A DNA stretch of 64,000 bases from Chryseobacterium glaciei (lineage in GTDB: Bacteria; Bacteroidota; Bacteroidia; Flavobacteriales; Weeksellaceae). A model generated the notes under the pieces. That model was not told where the DNA came from. It was given only the letters and a program-made list of their open reading frames with translations, and made no database searches. Positions 8,865-18,941 of this stretch are shown here, piece by piece. A program made the translations under genes and the position numbers. Location of the stretch: contig NZ_CP015199.1 in NCBI RefSeq assembly GCF_001648155.1, positions 3,109,001 through 3,173,000 of the forward strand, written 5' to 3'. The number at the start of each line of letters is the position of its first letter. Position 1 is the stretch's first letter.

Positions 8865-9683
8865 ATGAAGGGTAAAATATTGGCATTATTTGTTGTGTTC
8901 TTATTAATTGGATGTAAGACTAATCCTAATAAACATAACGATTTGAACTATATGCAAAATATAGAACAAACAGCCACAGAAGCGTCTGCAAAGAATTCAA
9001 ATTCGACAATACAGGTAGGGGATCAATTGATTATCTTAATTACGGCGAAGGATATGGATGTCGTAAAACCATTCAACCAAAATTATTCTTCGTCAGAAAT
9101 GATTCAAACAAATGCTATGGCAGGTGGAAATACCCCTAATCAAGGTTTAACTACGCTTTCCGGACCAACTTATGTTGTAGATACACAAGGGGATATTGAT
9201 TTTCCTATTCTGGGCAAAATCAATACAACAGATAAATCTCTTGTTGAGTTTAAGGACGAGATCCGTAATAGGATGACAAAGTATATCATTAACCCAACGG
9301 TAAGTGTTAGACTTTCTAATTTCAAAATTACTGTATTAGGTGAAGTAAATAGACAAGGGGACTATACTATAGCAAACGGACAGGCAACTATTTGGAATGC
9401 TTTGGGGCTTGCTGGTGATTTAACAATGTACGGAAAAAGAAATGATGTACTTGTAATAAGAACCGAAAACGGAGTTATTACACATGGAAAAGTTAATTTA
9501 CAAGATGCCAATCTTATCAATTCACCCTATTATAATCTAAAACAAGGTGATGCTATCATCGTTTCTGCCAGCAATACCAGAGACCTAGCAGCTAAACAGA
9601 ATCCGAATACCGGGCTTTATCTAACAGCAGCATCTATAGCCATTACAGCAGTCGCAGTAGTAGTAAGTTTATTCAAGAAATAA
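8865..9683 (+). CDS. Polysaccharide export lipoprotein (Wza-like)
   Basis: This 272-residue protein has a lipoprotein signal peptide ending LLIGC, with the lipidated cysteine at residue 17. A polysaccharide-export domain follows ([26 protein letters not shown]), and then an SLBB-like segment ([14 protein letters not shown]). A hydrophobic C-terminal helix ([22 protein letters not shown]) may cross the outer membrane, as in Wza. It should form the outer-membrane channel for the polymer. Wza of E. coli is about 380 residues, so this is the shorter Bacteroidetes form. It is 7 bases upstream of the tyrosine autokinase gene, its usual partner. Confidence 0.9.
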   Translation: MKGKILALFVVFLLIGCKTNPNKHNDLNYMQNIEQTATEASAKNSNSTIQVGDQLIILITAKDMDVVKPFNQNYSSSEMIQTNAMAGGNTPNQGLTTLSGPTYVVDTQGDIDFPILGKINTTDKSLVEFKDEIRNRMTKYIINPTVSVRLSNFKITVLGEVNRQGDYTIANGQATIWNALGLAGDLTMYGKRNDVLVIRTENGVITHGKVNLQDANLINSPYYNLKQGDAIIVSASNTRDLAAKQNPNTGLYLTAASIAITAVAVVVSLFKK

Positions 9684-9690
9684 AAAATTA

Positions 9691-12087
9691 ATGGACAACC
9701 AATCTTCACAAGTTTCAGAAGTGCAAAATAACTCAAACAATATTGATATTAATGAAATTATAAAACCATACCTAAGAAAATGGCCTTGGTTTATTTTTGG
9801 TGGAATATTGGCTTTGGTCATAGGTTATATGGCATTAAGATTCATGACTACTGTGTACAGTGTGCAAACAACAGTTCTTATCAAGGATGCAAAAAATTCG
9901 GCTTCGCCTGTTGGTAATGATTTGGGAGTTTTGCCCGATTTAACTGGCTTCGGAGGTTTAAAAACAAACAGTATTTCAAATGAAATAGAGATTTTTAAAT
10001 CAAAGAAATTAATGAGAGAAGTTATCATTAATCAAAACCTTCAAACTAATATTATCGCTAAAGGGAGAATATCAACAGTCGAATTATACAAAGAATCTTC
10101 TCCAATAGAAGTTAGGGTAATTAACGAGAAGCCCAATAGCAGTTCCAATAATATTTTAAAATTGGAAATTGATGGAGATAAGCTTAAATTAAGTGCGGAC
10201 AAATCTGGTAAAGAAATAGTTACGACTTATGGTAAAACAATAGGGCTACCATTTGCTAATATCATTATTACTAAAAATCCTAAATTTAATACACTAAATG
10301 CAAAGGGTATAAATACTAAAAACCTGGAATTGCATATATCCTCGTTGGACTCTAAGGTTAATAGTTTACAAGGTATTTTTAACGTAGCTCAAATAAATAA
10401 AGATGCTACGGTACTTAAACTAAGTATGAATTATCCGCAAATCTCTAAAGCTCAAGATGTACTTAATACTTTAGTTGTTGCTTATAATAATGATGCTATT
10501 CTAGATAAAAATTCAGAATCAAAGAAAACGTTGGATTTTATTGAAGACAGAATTAAAAAACTTTCAATAGAGTTGGGGCAGGTTGAAGATCAAAAAGAGA
10601 ATTTTAAATCGAAGAATAATCTTACAGACCTTGAAACCGAAGCGAAAATAAACTTGGAAAGTTCCGCTTCTGCAAGAGCTAAACAATTGGAAATTGATGC
10701 GCAGTTAGAATTAACTAATGCTTTAATTGGTTTTGTTTCTAGACAAGGGCAATATCAAACTCTACCATCAAATGTTGGTTTAAATAGTCCAGATGCTATT
10801 TCAGGAATTTCGGCTTATAATCAACTGATATTACAAAGAAATAGATTATTAGAATCTGCAACTAGCGAAAACCCTATTGTTATCGATGTAACAAAGCAAA
10901 TTAATACAATGCGCTCATCGATTGAGCAAAGTCTACAAAGAAATAGAACGGGACTTGAATTGGCTAGAAATGAATATTTAGGTGAGCAAAATAAGGTTTC
11001 TAATAAAATATCTAAACTTCCATCAATCGAAAAGCTTTTTAGAGGTATTGAAAGACAGCAGCAAATAAAAGAGAATTTATATCTTTTATTACTTCAAAAA
11101 AGAGAAGAGACTGCTATTTCATTATCAATTACAGCACCTAAAGCCAGAGTGATTGATACAGCCTATGCTTCTACAGTTCCTGTAGCACCTAAAAGGAATG
11201 TAGTTTTACTTGCAGCTTTATTTTTAGGTTTGTTAATACCTTTCATAATAATTTATTTAAAAGGTTTGTTGAATGATAAAATTATTACCAAGCATGATTT
11301 AGAAAAATTAGTTAAAGCACCAGTTATTGCAGAATTACCAAGTCTTGAAAAAGGAGATTCTGAAATTGTTCAAATGAATGATATCACGCCGATGGCTGAA
11401 GCATTTAGAATTCTTATTACAAATATGAATTTTATGCTTCCTAAAGATAAAAAAGGTGAAGGAAAAGTTGTTTTTGTAACTTCTACAGTAAAAGGAGAGG
11501 GTAAGACATTTGCATCAGTGAATTTAGCTTTAACATTAGCTAATCCTAAAAAGAAAGCAATTATTATCGGTTCTGATATCAGAAACCCACAATTGCAAAG
11601 ATATAACCCTGCAAGAAAAGGATTGATAGGGCTTACGGAATATCTTTATTCAGATCAAACCAAATTAGAAGAAATTATTCATGTTTCATCATTTAATCCT
11701 CACTTGGATGTAATCTATTCAGGTATGATTCCTCCAAACCCGACAGAGCTATTGTCAAATGGAAGATATGAAATACTTCTAGCTGAATTAAAGTCAAAAT
11801 ATGATTACATTATTTTAGATACAGCACCATTGCTTCTTGTGACAGATACTTTCTTAATTGCAGAATTAGCAGATGTTACCATCTATGTTTCAAGATCTAA
11901 ATACACAGAAAAGGCTTTGATGGAATTCGCAAATAATAATATTAGTCAAAATAAAATCAAAAACGTTGGGTTTGTCTTAAATGATGTCAGCAGAGAAAAT
12001 TTAGGATACAGCAACAAATATGGTTACGGATACAATAACCATAAAGAACAAACATGGTTTGAAAAAATCAAAAATAAACTTAGCTAA
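9691..12087 (+). CDS. wzc: Polysaccharide co-polymerase / tyrosine autokinase (Wzc-like)
   Basis: This 798-residue inner-membrane protein has two transmembrane helices (about residues 31-52 and 504-526) around a periplasmic Wzz domain with coiled-coil stretches (about 280-490). A cytoplasmic BY-kinase domain follows. It shows the Walker A segment [10 protein letters not shown] (about 597-606), the A' segment [12 protein letters not shown] and the Walker B segment YIILDTAP (about 705). The tail is tyrosine-rich ([11 protein letters not shown]), the usual autophosphorylation cluster. The protein sets chain length and controls export through cycles of phosphorylation. Its stop codon overlaps the start of the next gene by one base. 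Confidence 0.93.
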   Translation: MDNQSSQVSEVQNNSNNIDINEIIKPYLRKWPWFIFGGILALVIGYMALRFMTTVYSVQTTVLIKDAKNSASPVGNDLGVLPDLTGFGGLKTNSISNEIEIFKSKKLMREVIINQNLQTNIIAKGRISTVELYKESSPIEVRVINEKPNSSSNNILKLEIDGDKLKLSADKSGKEIVTTYGKTIGLPFANIIITKNPKFNTLNAKGINTKNLELHISSLDSKVNSLQGIFNVAQINKDATVLKLSMNYPQISKAQDVLNTLVVAYNNDAILDKNSESKKTLDFIEDRIKKLSIELGQVEDQKENFKSKNNLTDLETEAKINLESSASARAKQLEIDAQLELTNALIGFVSRQGQYQTLPSNVGLNSPDAISGISAYNQLILQRNRLLESATSENPIVIDVTKQINTMRSSIEQSLQRNRTGLELARNEYLGEQNKVSNKISKLPSIEKLFRGIERQQQIKENLYLLLLQKREETAISLSITAPKARVIDTAYASTVPVAPKRNVVLLAALFLGLLIPFIIIYLKGLLNDKIITKHDLEKLVKAPVIAELPSLEKGDSEIVQMNDITPMAEAFRILITNMNFMLPKDKKGEGKVVFVTSTVKGEGKTFASVNLALTLANPKKKAIIIGSDIRNPQLQRYNPARKGLIGLTEYLYSDQTKLEEIIHVSSFNPHLDVIYSGMIPPNPTELLSNGRYEILLAELKSKYDYIILDTAPLLLVTDTFLIAELADVTIYVSRSKYTEKALMEFANNNISQNKIKNVGFVLNDVSRENLGYSNKYGYGYNNHKEQTWFEKIKNKLS

Positions 12088-13382
12088 TGATGAAAACATA
12101 TAAAATAGCTGTTATAGGGCAAGGTTATGTAGGCTTACCTTTGTCTTTAGAATTTGCTGGACATTATCCAGTTTTAGGATTTGATATTAATGCACAAAGA
12201 GTTGATCAACTTAATGAAGGTTTAGATATAACACTTGAAGCAGATATAGAGAAACTTAATAACGGCTTAAAAAAATACAAAGAATCTAATAACGGTATTG
12301 GATATAAAGCGACAAGCCAGTTATCAGATATCGCTCAGTCAAATATATTTATCGTTACTGTTCCCACACCTATCGATAAATATAATGCTCCGGATCTTAA
12401 TCCATTAATTTCTGCTTCAAAAATGCTAGGAGAAATTATTAAAAAAGGGGACATTGTTATCTATGAATCTACAGTTTTTCCTGGCTGTACAGAAGAAGAA
12501 TGTGTTCCTGTTTTGGAGAAGCATTCGGGATTAAAGTTCAACGAAGACTTTTTCGTAGGATACTCACCAGAAAGAATTAATCCGGGAGATAAAGTAAATA
12601 CTTTAACGAGTGTTAAAAAAGTTACTTCAGGATCTACAGAAGATATTGCAGAAGAAGTGGATAATCTTTATAAAAAAATTATCACTGCAGGAACTCATAA
12701 AGCACCAAGTATCAAAGTAGCAGAAGCCTCTAAAGCAATAGAGAATGCTCAGCGTGATGTTAATATTTCTTTTGTAAATGAATTGGCACTAATTTTTGAT
12801 AGAGTTGGTATTGATACCAATGATGTTTTGGAAGCAGCAGGAACAAAATATAATTTCCTTAAATATAAACCAGGTTTAGTAGGTGGCCACTGTATATCTG
12901 TTGATCCTTATTATTTGGCTCATAAAGCGGAGCAGCTTGGTTATCATCCGGATGTTATCTTATCTGGACGTAGAGTAAATGATTCTATTGCAAAGTTTGT
13001 TGCTTCTAAAGTAGTGAAACTACTTATTGCTAAAGGTGGAGTTATTAAAGATTCTCAGGCTTTGATTTTAGGAGTAACTTTTAAAGAAAACTGCCCGGAT
13101 GTAAGAAATACTAAAGTCGTAGATATTTACAAAGAACTTAAAGATTATGGAGTTAATGTAGATATTTATGATCCATGGGCAAGTAAAGAAGAAGTGAAGC
13201 ACGAATACGGAATTGATATTCTTGATGCTCTTATCGTAGGTAAAAAATATGAATCTATTATCATTGCAGTTTCTCACAGCGAATTTCTTGAAATGGATTT
13301 AAACCTATTGAAGAAAGAAAATGCAGTAGTTTTTGATACTAAAGCTTGTTTAGACAGAAACTTAGTAGACGCAAGATTATAA
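12087..13382 (+). CDS. wbpA: UDP-N-acetylhexosamine 6-dehydrogenase (WbpA/TviB type)
   Basis: This 431-residue enzyme has the N-terminal NAD motif GQGYVGLPLSLEFAG and the catalytic cysteine segment GGHCISVDPYYLAHKAEQLG. It oxidises C6 of UDP-GlcNAc or UDP-GalNAc to the uronic acid with two NAD+. Sequence alone does not settle GlcNAc (WbpA) or GalNAc (TviB/WbpO) specificity. The neighbouring WbpE, WbpD and WbpB homologues favour UDP-GlcNAcA as the first intermediate of the 2,3-diacetamido uronic acid route. The start overlaps the wzc stop (TAATG). Confidence 0.88.
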   Translation: MMKTYKIAVIGQGYVGLPLSLEFAGHYPVLGFDINAQRVDQLNEGLDITLEADIEKLNNGLKKYKESNNGIGYKATSQLSDIAQSNIFIVTVPTPIDKYNAPDLNPLISASKMLGEIIKKGDIVIYESTVFPGCTEEECVPVLEKHSGLKFNEDFFVGYSPERINPGDKVNTLTSVKKVTSGSTEDIAEEVDNLYKKIITAGTHKAPSIKVAEASKAIENAQRDVNISFVNELALIFDRVGIDTNDVLEAAGTKYNFLKYKPGLVGGHCISVDPYYLAHKAEQLGYHPDVILSGRRVNDSIAKFVASKVVKLLIAKGGVIKDSQALILGVTFKENCPDVRNTKVVDIYKELKDYGVNVDIYDPWASKEEVKHEYGIDILDALIVGKKYESIIIAVSHSEFLEMDLNLLKKENAVVFDTKACLDRNLVDARL

Positions 13383-13391
13383 TAAGATACA

Positions 13392-14582
13392 ATGAATTAT
13401 GACATCGTAATCATCGGCGCGGGCTTGGTAGGATTGGCAACTGCTTATCAAACAAAGCTTAAAAACCCGGATTCTAAGATTTTAATTTTAGAAAAAGAAA
13501 AAGATGTATCCTTACATCAATCCGGCCACAATAGCGGGGTGATTCATAGTGGAATATATTATAAACCGGGAAGCTTAAAGGCTAAGAACTGCATCGAAGG
13601 CTATAATTCTGTAATAAACTTTGCTAAAGAATACGGAATTAAATACGATCTGTGCGGTAAAATAATTGTTGCAACTTCTCAGGAAGAGCTGTCGCTTTTA
13701 GATAATATTTATAAAAGGGGAATTGATAACGGTCTTGATAATCTACAATACCTTTCAAGAGAAGAATTCCGTGAAATAGAACCTCATTGCGAGGGAGTAA
13801 AAGCCATCAAAGTTCCTCAAACAGGTATTATAGATTATCCGGGAGTTGCAAAAAAGATAAAAGAATTATTTGAAGAGCTTGGAGGAGAGGTTAAATTTAA
13901 TAATGAAGTAAAAGACATTATTAATAAAGGTTCAGAAATTATTATTAAAACTAATAATTCTGAATTTAAAACAAAAAAAATGGTCTCTTGTGCCGGTCTG
14001 TATTCAGATAAAATTACAAAAATGACCAATGAGAAGAATGATGTTATCATTATTCCGTTCAGAGGAGAATATTATAAAATAAAAGACGAAAAAAAACACC
14101 TTGTAAAGCATCTTATTTATCCTGTTCCGGATCCTAATTTTCCATTTTTGGGAGTTCATTTTACGAGAATGGTTGATGGGAATATTGAAGCAGGACCTAA
14201 TGCTGTTTTAGCTTTTAAAAAAGAGGGTTACCAGTTTTTTGACTTTAATTTTAGCGAGACTATGCAGACGCTTACTTGGCCAGGTTTTAGAAAAATTGTT
14301 GCTAAGTACGGAAAAACAGGAATGGGAGAAGTACATCGTTCTCTTTCTAAATCCGTATTTACCAAAGCTTTGCAAAAACTAATGCCGGAAATACAGGAAA
14401 ATGATCTTGTACCTGGAGGTTCAGGAGTTAGGGCACAGGCTTGTGACAGAAATGGCGCCTTAATTGATGACTTTGATATTGTTAAAAACGGAAACATTAT
14501 TCATGTCAGAAACGCACCTTCGCCTGCCGCAACTTCATGTCTTTCTATAGGAAATAAAATTAGTGAGCTTATAGGAAATTAA
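13392..14582 (+). CDS. lhgO: L-2-hydroxyglutarate oxidase
   Basis: This 396-residue FAD-dependent oxidase of the LhgO/DAO family has the FAD motif IIIGAGLVGLATAYQ and the characteristic HQSGHNSGVIHSGIYYKPGS. The C-terminus has GGSGVRAQACDRNG. It oxidises L-2-hydroxyglutarate to 2-oxoglutarate, passing electrons to oxygen or the quinone pool. It sits 9 bases after wbpA and 44 before wbpE. WbpB-type enzymes reoxidise their NADH with 2-oxoglutarate and release 2-hydroxyglutarate, so this gene probably recycles that by-product. The metabolic link is inferred from the families and gene order. Confidence 0.9.
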   Translation: MNYDIVIIGAGLVGLATAYQTKLKNPDSKILILEKEKDVSLHQSGHNSGVIHSGIYYKPGSLKAKNCIEGYNSVINFAKEYGIKYDLCGKIIVATSQEELSLLDNIYKRGIDNGLDNLQYLSREEFREIEPHCEGVKAIKVPQTGIIDYPGVAKKIKELFEELGGEVKFNNEVKDIINKGSEIIIKTNNSEFKTKKMVSCAGLYSDKITKMTNEKNDVIIIPFRGEYYKIKDEKKHLVKHLIYPVPDPNFPFLGVHFTRMVDGNIEAGPNAVLAFKKEGYQFFDFNFSETMQTLTWPGFRKIVAKYGKTGMGEVHRSLSKSVFTKALQKLMPEIQENDLVPGGSGVRAQACDRNGALIDDFDIVKNGNIIHVRNAPSPAATSCLSIGNKISELIGN

Positions 14583-14626
14583 TTTTTTCTCTAAAGCTTT
14601 CGCAATACCAAAACATAAATTATTAT

Positions 14627-15751
14627 ATGAAAATTCAAATGGTTGACCTAAAAGGTCAATATGAAAAAATTAAAAACGAAGTAGATGCTGGCATTCAGAA
14701 TTGTATAGATAATACAGCATTTATTAATGGTCCTGCGGTAAAAGAATTTCAGCAGGATTTTGAAAATTACTTAAATGTAAAGCATGTTATTCCTTGTGCT
14801 AATGGTACAGACGCATTGCAGATCGCAATGATGGCATTAGAATTAAAACCTGGGGATGAAATAATCTGCCCTGCTTTTACATACGTTGCAACTGCCGAAG
14901 TTATGGGACTTTTAGGATTAAAACCTATAATGGTAGATGTAGATGAAAATACTTTTGAGATTGAACTTAACGGTTTAGAAAAATATATAACTCCAAATAC
15001 GAAAGCCATCGTTCCTGTTCATTTATACGGACAAAGTGCTGATATGGAGAAAATTCTTGAATTTGCAAAAAAGCATAACTTATTTGTAATCGAGGATAAT
15101 GCACAGGCAATCGGTTCTGATTATACGTTCTCTGACGGAACTATTAGAAAATCCGGAACCATAGGTCATATTGGATGTACTTCTTTCTTCCCTTCAAAAA
15201 ACTTAGGTTGTTATGGAGATGGGGGAGCTTTAATGACCAATGATGATGATTTAGCATTAAAAATAAGAATGATCGCAAACCACGGTCAACAAAAAAAATA
15301 TTATCACAAAGTTTTGGGTTGTAACTCAAGATTGGATACAATTCAGGCTGCAGTTCTTAAAGTGAAGTTGCAACATCTTGATGAATATTCGGCGGCAAGA
15401 AATAAAATGGCAGATTATTATGATGAAAATTTAGCCAAAATTTCTGATATTCAGATTCCTGAAAGAGCAAAAAACTCTACTCATGTCTTCCATCAATATA
15501 CTTTAAAGGTAAAAAATGGAAAAAGAGATGAGCTACAAAAATATCTTGGTGAAAAAAATATCCCAAGTATGATTTATTATCCGCTTCCGTTATATAAGCA
15601 GGAGGCTTTTCAGCAATATGTGGAGGAAGGTTTCAGTCTTCCTGTTACAGAAAAACTTTGTTCAGAAGTTATTTCACTTCCGATTCATACAGAATTTGAT
15701 CAGGAGGTATTGGATTTTATTATTTCTGAAATTAAGAATTTTTTTAATTAA
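14627..15751 (+). CDS. wbpE: UDP-3-oxo-sugar uronate aminotransferase (WbpE-like)
   Basis: This 374-residue DegT/DnrJ/EryC1 aminotransferase has CANGTDALQIAMMAL, the aspartate segment IEDNAQAIGSDY, and the PLP-lysine segment SFFPSKNLGCYGDGG. In the WbpE family it transfers an amino group from glutamate to C3 of UDP-2-acetamido-3-oxo-glucuronic acid. Its deamination product, 2-oxoglutarate, is what WbpB needs to reoxidise NADH. The assignment over other C3 aminotransferases rests on the adjacent wbpA, wbpD and wbpB homologues. The start is 44 bases after lhgO. Confidence 0.88.
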   Translation: MKIQMVDLKGQYEKIKNEVDAGIQNCIDNTAFINGPAVKEFQQDFENYLNVKHVIPCANGTDALQIAMMALELKPGDEIICPAFTYVATAEVMGLLGLKPIMVDVDENTFEIELNGLEKYITPNTKAIVPVHLYGQSADMEKILEFAKKHNLFVIEDNAQAIGSDYTFSDGTIRKSGTIGHIGCTSFFPSKNLGCYGDGGALMTNDDDLALKIRMIANHGQQKKYYHKVLGCNSRLDTIQAAVLKVKLQHLDEYSAARNKMADYYDENLAKISDIQIPERAKNSTHVFHQYTLKVKNGKRDELQKYLGEKNIPSMIYYPLPLYKQEAFQQYVEEGFSLPVTEKLCSEVISLPIHTEFDQEVLDFIISEIKNFFN

Positions 15752-15765
15752 TAATCAATAAAAAT

Positions 15766-16338
15766 ATGTCAGATTTTTTTGCACACGAAACAGCTATTAT
15801 AGATGAAGGCTGCGAAATAGGAGCCGGAACTAAAATTTGGCACTTTTCACATATTATGCCTAATTGTATTTTGGGAGAAAAATGTAATATCGGGCAGAAT
15901 GTAGTAGTTTCACCTAAAGTTATTTTAGGAAAGAATGTAAAGGTTCAGAACAATGTTTCTATATATGAAGGTGTTACTTGTGATGATGATGTTTTTTTAG
16001 GGCCTTCAATGGTTTTTACTAATGTTATTAATCCTAGAAGTGCTGTAAACAGAAAAAATGAATATTTAAAAACACATGTTGGAGTAGGCGCGTCAATTGG
16101 AGCTAATGCAACAATTGTTTGTGGTCACAACATTGGTAAATACGCCTTTATTGGGGCTGGTGCAGTTGTAACAAAAGAGGTTCTGGATTATGCTTTGGTA
16201 GTCGGAAATCCGGCAAAACAAATGGGCTGGATGAGCGAATTTGGTCAGCGTCTTCATTTTAATGATGAAGGTATTGCAGTATGTGAAGAAAGTGGAGAAG
16301 AATATAAAATTGAAAATAATAAAGTTTCAAAAAATTAA
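15766..16338 (+). CDS. wbpD: UDP-3-amino-sugar uronate N-acetyltransferase (WbpD-like)
   Basis: This 190-residue left-handed beta-helix acetyltransferase carries many hexapeptide repeats from residue 10 to 150 (IGAGTKIWHFSHIMPN, IGQNVVVSP, VGASIGANATIVCGHNIG). The N-terminal pattern AIIDEGCEIGAGTKIWHF is typical of WbpD/WlbB. These acetylate the C3 amine of UDP-GlcNAc(3NH2)A with acetyl-CoA to give UDP-2,3-diacetamido-2,3-dideoxyglucuronic acid. It lies 14 bases after wbpE and 9 before wbpB, so the three steps are encoded together. Confidence 0.9.
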   Translation: MSDFFAHETAIIDEGCEIGAGTKIWHFSHIMPNCILGEKCNIGQNVVVSPKVILGKNVKVQNNVSIYEGVTCDDDVFLGPSMVFTNVINPRSAVNRKNEYLKTHVGVGASIGANATIVCGHNIGKYAFIGAGAVVTKEVLDYALVVGNPAKQMGWMSEFGQRLHFNDEGIAVCEESGEEYKIENNKVSKN

Positions 16339-16347
16339 AAAATACAA

Positions 16348-17379
16348 ATGTCTGATAAAATAAAATTTGCAGTTATCGGTTGTGGCCATATTGGGAAAAG
16401 ACATGCAGAAATGGTGTCTAGGAATTCCGAATGTGAATTGGTAGCTTTAGTTGATGTAAAAGATAAATCTGTTTTAGGAATCGAAAGTTATGATGTTCCT
16501 TTTTTCGCCTCATTAGATGATTTTTTGAAATCTGGGATTGAAGTGGATGTTATCAATATCGCTTCGCCAAACGGATTTCACTTCGAGCAGGCATATAAAG
16601 CTATCGACGCAGGAAAACATGTTGTTGTAGAAAAACCAATGGCTTTGAATAAGCAGGATGCTGAGAAACTTATTTTTCAGGCACTTCACAAACATAAGCA
16701 GGTTTTTGCAGTAATGCAAAATCGTTATTCTCCACCTTCTGCATGGATAAAAGAAATGGTAGAAAGTGGAAGATTAGGAGATATATACATGGTTCAGCTT
16801 AATTGCTATTGGAACCGTGACGACAGATATTATAAGCCGGAATCATGGCATGGAAAAAAAGATCTTGATGGTGGAACATTGTTTACACAGTTTTCTCACT
16901 TTATAGATATTATGTACTGGTTATTTGGAGATCTTACCAATATTCAGGCAAAATTTGCAGACTTTAATCACAAAAACCTTACAGATTTTGAAGATTCGGG
17001 TTTTGTGAGTTTTGATTTTGTAAACGGAGGAATGGGTTCTTTAAATTACTCAACTTCTGTTTGGAATCAAAACCTAGAAAGTTCGATGACTATTATTGCC
17101 GAAAATGGAGCAGTGAAAATCGGAGGACAGTATATGGATAAAGTAGAAGCATGTAATGTAAAAGATTATGTGATGCCTGAATTGGCACCTACAAATCCGG
17201 GTAATGATTATGGTGCATACAAAGGTTCTGCTGCAAATCATCACTACATTATTGAAAACGTAGTAGATGTATTGAAAGGTAGAAATACCATCACTACAAA
17301 TGCATTAGAAGGTTTGAAAGTAGTAGATATTATTGAAAAAATCTATGCTCTGAAAAAAAATGAAAGTTATGAATTTTAA
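16348..17379 (+). CDS. wbpB: UDP-N-acetylglucosaminuronate 3-dehydrogenase (WbpB/WlbA-like)
   Basis: This 343-residue Gfo/Idh/MocA oxidoreductase has the Rossmann motif VIGCGHIGKRHAEM, the conserved VVVEKPMAL lysine segment, and the active-site histidine segment FTQFSHFIDIMYWLFGD. It oxidises C3 of UDP-GlcNAcA to the 3-keto sugar with tightly held NAD+. The NADH is reoxidised by 2-oxoglutarate, giving 2-hydroxyglutarate, which fits with lhgO three genes upstream. The deacetylase start overlaps its 3' end by about 20 bases. Confidence 0.88.
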   Translation: MSDKIKFAVIGCGHIGKRHAEMVSRNSECELVALVDVKDKSVLGIESYDVPFFASLDDFLKSGIEVDVINIASPNGFHFEQAYKAIDAGKHVVVEKPMALNKQDAEKLIFQALHKHKQVFAVMQNRYSPPSAWIKEMVESGRLGDIYMVQLNCYWNRDDRYYKPESWHGKKDLDGGTLFTQFSHFIDIMYWLFGDLTNIQAKFADFNHKNLTDFEDSGFVSFDFVNGGMGSLNYSTSVWNQNLESSMTIIAENGAVKIGGQYMDKVEACNVKDYVMPELAPTNPGNDYGAYKGSAANHHYIIENVVDVLKGRNTITTNALEGLKVVDIIEKIYALKKNESYEF

Positions 17380-18004
17380 AAAAGTTTTAGTTCTTGCACC
17401 ACATACTGATGATGGAGAATTAGGAGCGGGAGGTTTTATTTCAAAATTAGTAGAAGAAGGTGCTGAAGTATTTTATATGGCATTTTCTACTGCTGAAGAG
17501 TCTGTTCCTGAGGGATTTCCAAAAGATGTTTTAAAGACAGAGGTAAAAGCTGCTACGAAAGTATTAGGTATAAAAGAAGAAAATGTTATTATTTTTAACT
17601 ATCAAGTAAGAAAGCTTAACTACGCAAGACAGGAAATATTAGAAGAATTAATTAGGTTTAAAAGACAGGAATCGGATATTGACCTTGTTTTGATACCTAG
17701 TATTAATGATATTCATCAGGATCATTCTACAATTGCAAACGAAGGAATAAGAGCTTTTAAAACTAAGTCTATATTTAGTTATGAGCTTATTTGGAACAAT
17801 TTATCATTTAATACTCAAAGTTATGTATCTCTTGATCAAAGGCACATTGATAAAAAAATAAATGCCTTAAAGGAGTATAAATCTCAAGGTTTTAGAGATT
17901 ATTTAAGTGCTGATTTTATTAGATCCTTAGCTGTTGCCAGAGGGGTGCAGTTTGGTGTTCAGTATGCAGAAACATTTGAAGTTGTTAGGTTTTCAATAAA
18001 ATAA
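17360..18004 (+). CDS. PIG-L/LmbE-family sugar N-deacetylase
   Basis: This 214-residue protein shows the zinc-binding motif [13 protein letters not shown] near the N-terminus and the later histidine segment [12 protein letters not shown], both typical of PIG-L/LmbE deacetylases. Family members remove N-acetyl from GlcNAc-containing substrates. The start may be 17360 or the second ATG at 17369 ([12 protein letters not shown]); both overlap wbpB. The next gene, 5 bases on, is an LpxD-like acyltransferase. The two may together replace an acetyl group with another acyl group on the repeat-unit sugar. Confidence 0.85.
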   Translation: MKVMNFKKVLVLAPHTDDGELGAGGFISKLVEEGAEVFYMAFSTAEESVPEGFPKDVLKTEVKAATKVLGIKEENVIIFNYQVRKLNYARQEILEELIRFKRQESDIDLVLIPSINDIHQDHSTIANEGIRAFKTKSIFSYELIWNNLSFNTQSYVSLDQRHIDKKINALKEYKSQGFRDYLSADFIRSLAVARGVQFGVQYAETFEVVRFSIK

Positions 18005-18009
18005 TAATT

Positions 18010-18939
18010 ATGGCAATATTATCTGAAATAATAGAAAAGCTTAAACCTGATGCTATAATTGGAAATACTAATAAAAAGGTTATCAATGCCATTCAGTTAG
18101 ATACCAATAATCAGAGGGAAGATGTTCTAATGTGGGTTTCTTCAAAATTTAATGATAAACTTAAAGAAATTACAAAAGGAATTATTATTTGTAATGAATT
18201 TCCTGAAGCTTTTATTAATCCAGATTGTACTTATTTAGTATTTGACAACCCAAGACTTGCTTTTCAGAAAACACTTACTGAATTTTTTATGCCTGTCAAA
18301 AAAACAGGGATTTCAAAAACAGCTGTTGTGGGCGAAAATGTTCAGATAGGTAAAGATGTATATTTGGGCGAATTCGTTATAATAGAAGATAATTGTATTA
18401 TAGGAAATAATACTGTTGTTGATCATCATACAGCGATTAAGGAAGGTACCGTAATTGGTGAAAATGTTACCATTGGAGCCAATAATACAATTGGAGGAGT
18501 AGGTTTTGGATATGAGAAAGATGAAACAGGACAATATGTTTTTATTCCTCACATAGGAAATGTTATCATTGGAAACAATGTAGATATAGGAAATAATACA
18601 TGTATAGACAGAGCTGTATTAGGAAATACGATTTTAATGGATAACGTAAAAATCGATAATCTTGTACATATTGCTCATGGCGTAAAGGTTGGACGAAATA
18701 GTCTGGTTATAGCCAATGCAATGGTCGCAGGCAGTGTAGAGATTGGCGAAAATACCTGGGTGGCTCCGTCATCTTCAATTCTTAACCAAAAGAAAATCGG
18801 AGACAATGTTACTATTGGTTTATCTGCAGTTGTAGTAAAAAATGTAGAAAACGGACAAACTGTAATAGGAAGTCCTGCCGAAGAAATTTCAATCGCATTG
18901 GGTAAGAAAAAAATAATGAATGATAAATTATTTAAATAG
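18010..18939 (+). CDS. LpxD-like sugar N-acyltransferase of the polysaccharide locus
   Basis: This 309-residue hexapeptide-repeat protein has a long left-handed beta-helix (about residues 100-280) and the LpxD hallmarks [20 protein letters not shown] and [12 protein letters not shown], whose histidine is the expected catalytic base. The N-terminal domain (residues 1-95) differs from the usual LpxD uridine-binding domain. The lipid A enzyme LpxD is encoded at 51927, so this copy is more likely to N-acylate a capsule or O-antigen sugar. It follows the PIG-L deacetylase, which would free the amine. The acyl donor is unknown. Confidence 0.8.
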   Translation: MAILSEIIEKLKPDAIIGNTNKKVINAIQLDTNNQREDVLMWVSSKFNDKLKEITKGIIICNEFPEAFINPDCTYLVFDNPRLAFQKTLTEFFMPVKKTGISKTAVVGENVQIGKDVYLGEFVIIEDNCIIGNNTVVDHHTAIKEGTVIGENVTIGANNTIGGVGFGYEKDETGQYVFIPHIGNVIIGNNVDIGNNTCIDRAVLGNTILMDNVKIDNLVHIAHGVKVGRNSLVIANAMVAGSVEIGENTWVAPSSSILNQKKIGDNVTIGLSAVVVKNVENGQTVIGSPAEEISIALGKKKIMNDKLFK

Positions 18940-18941
18940 TT

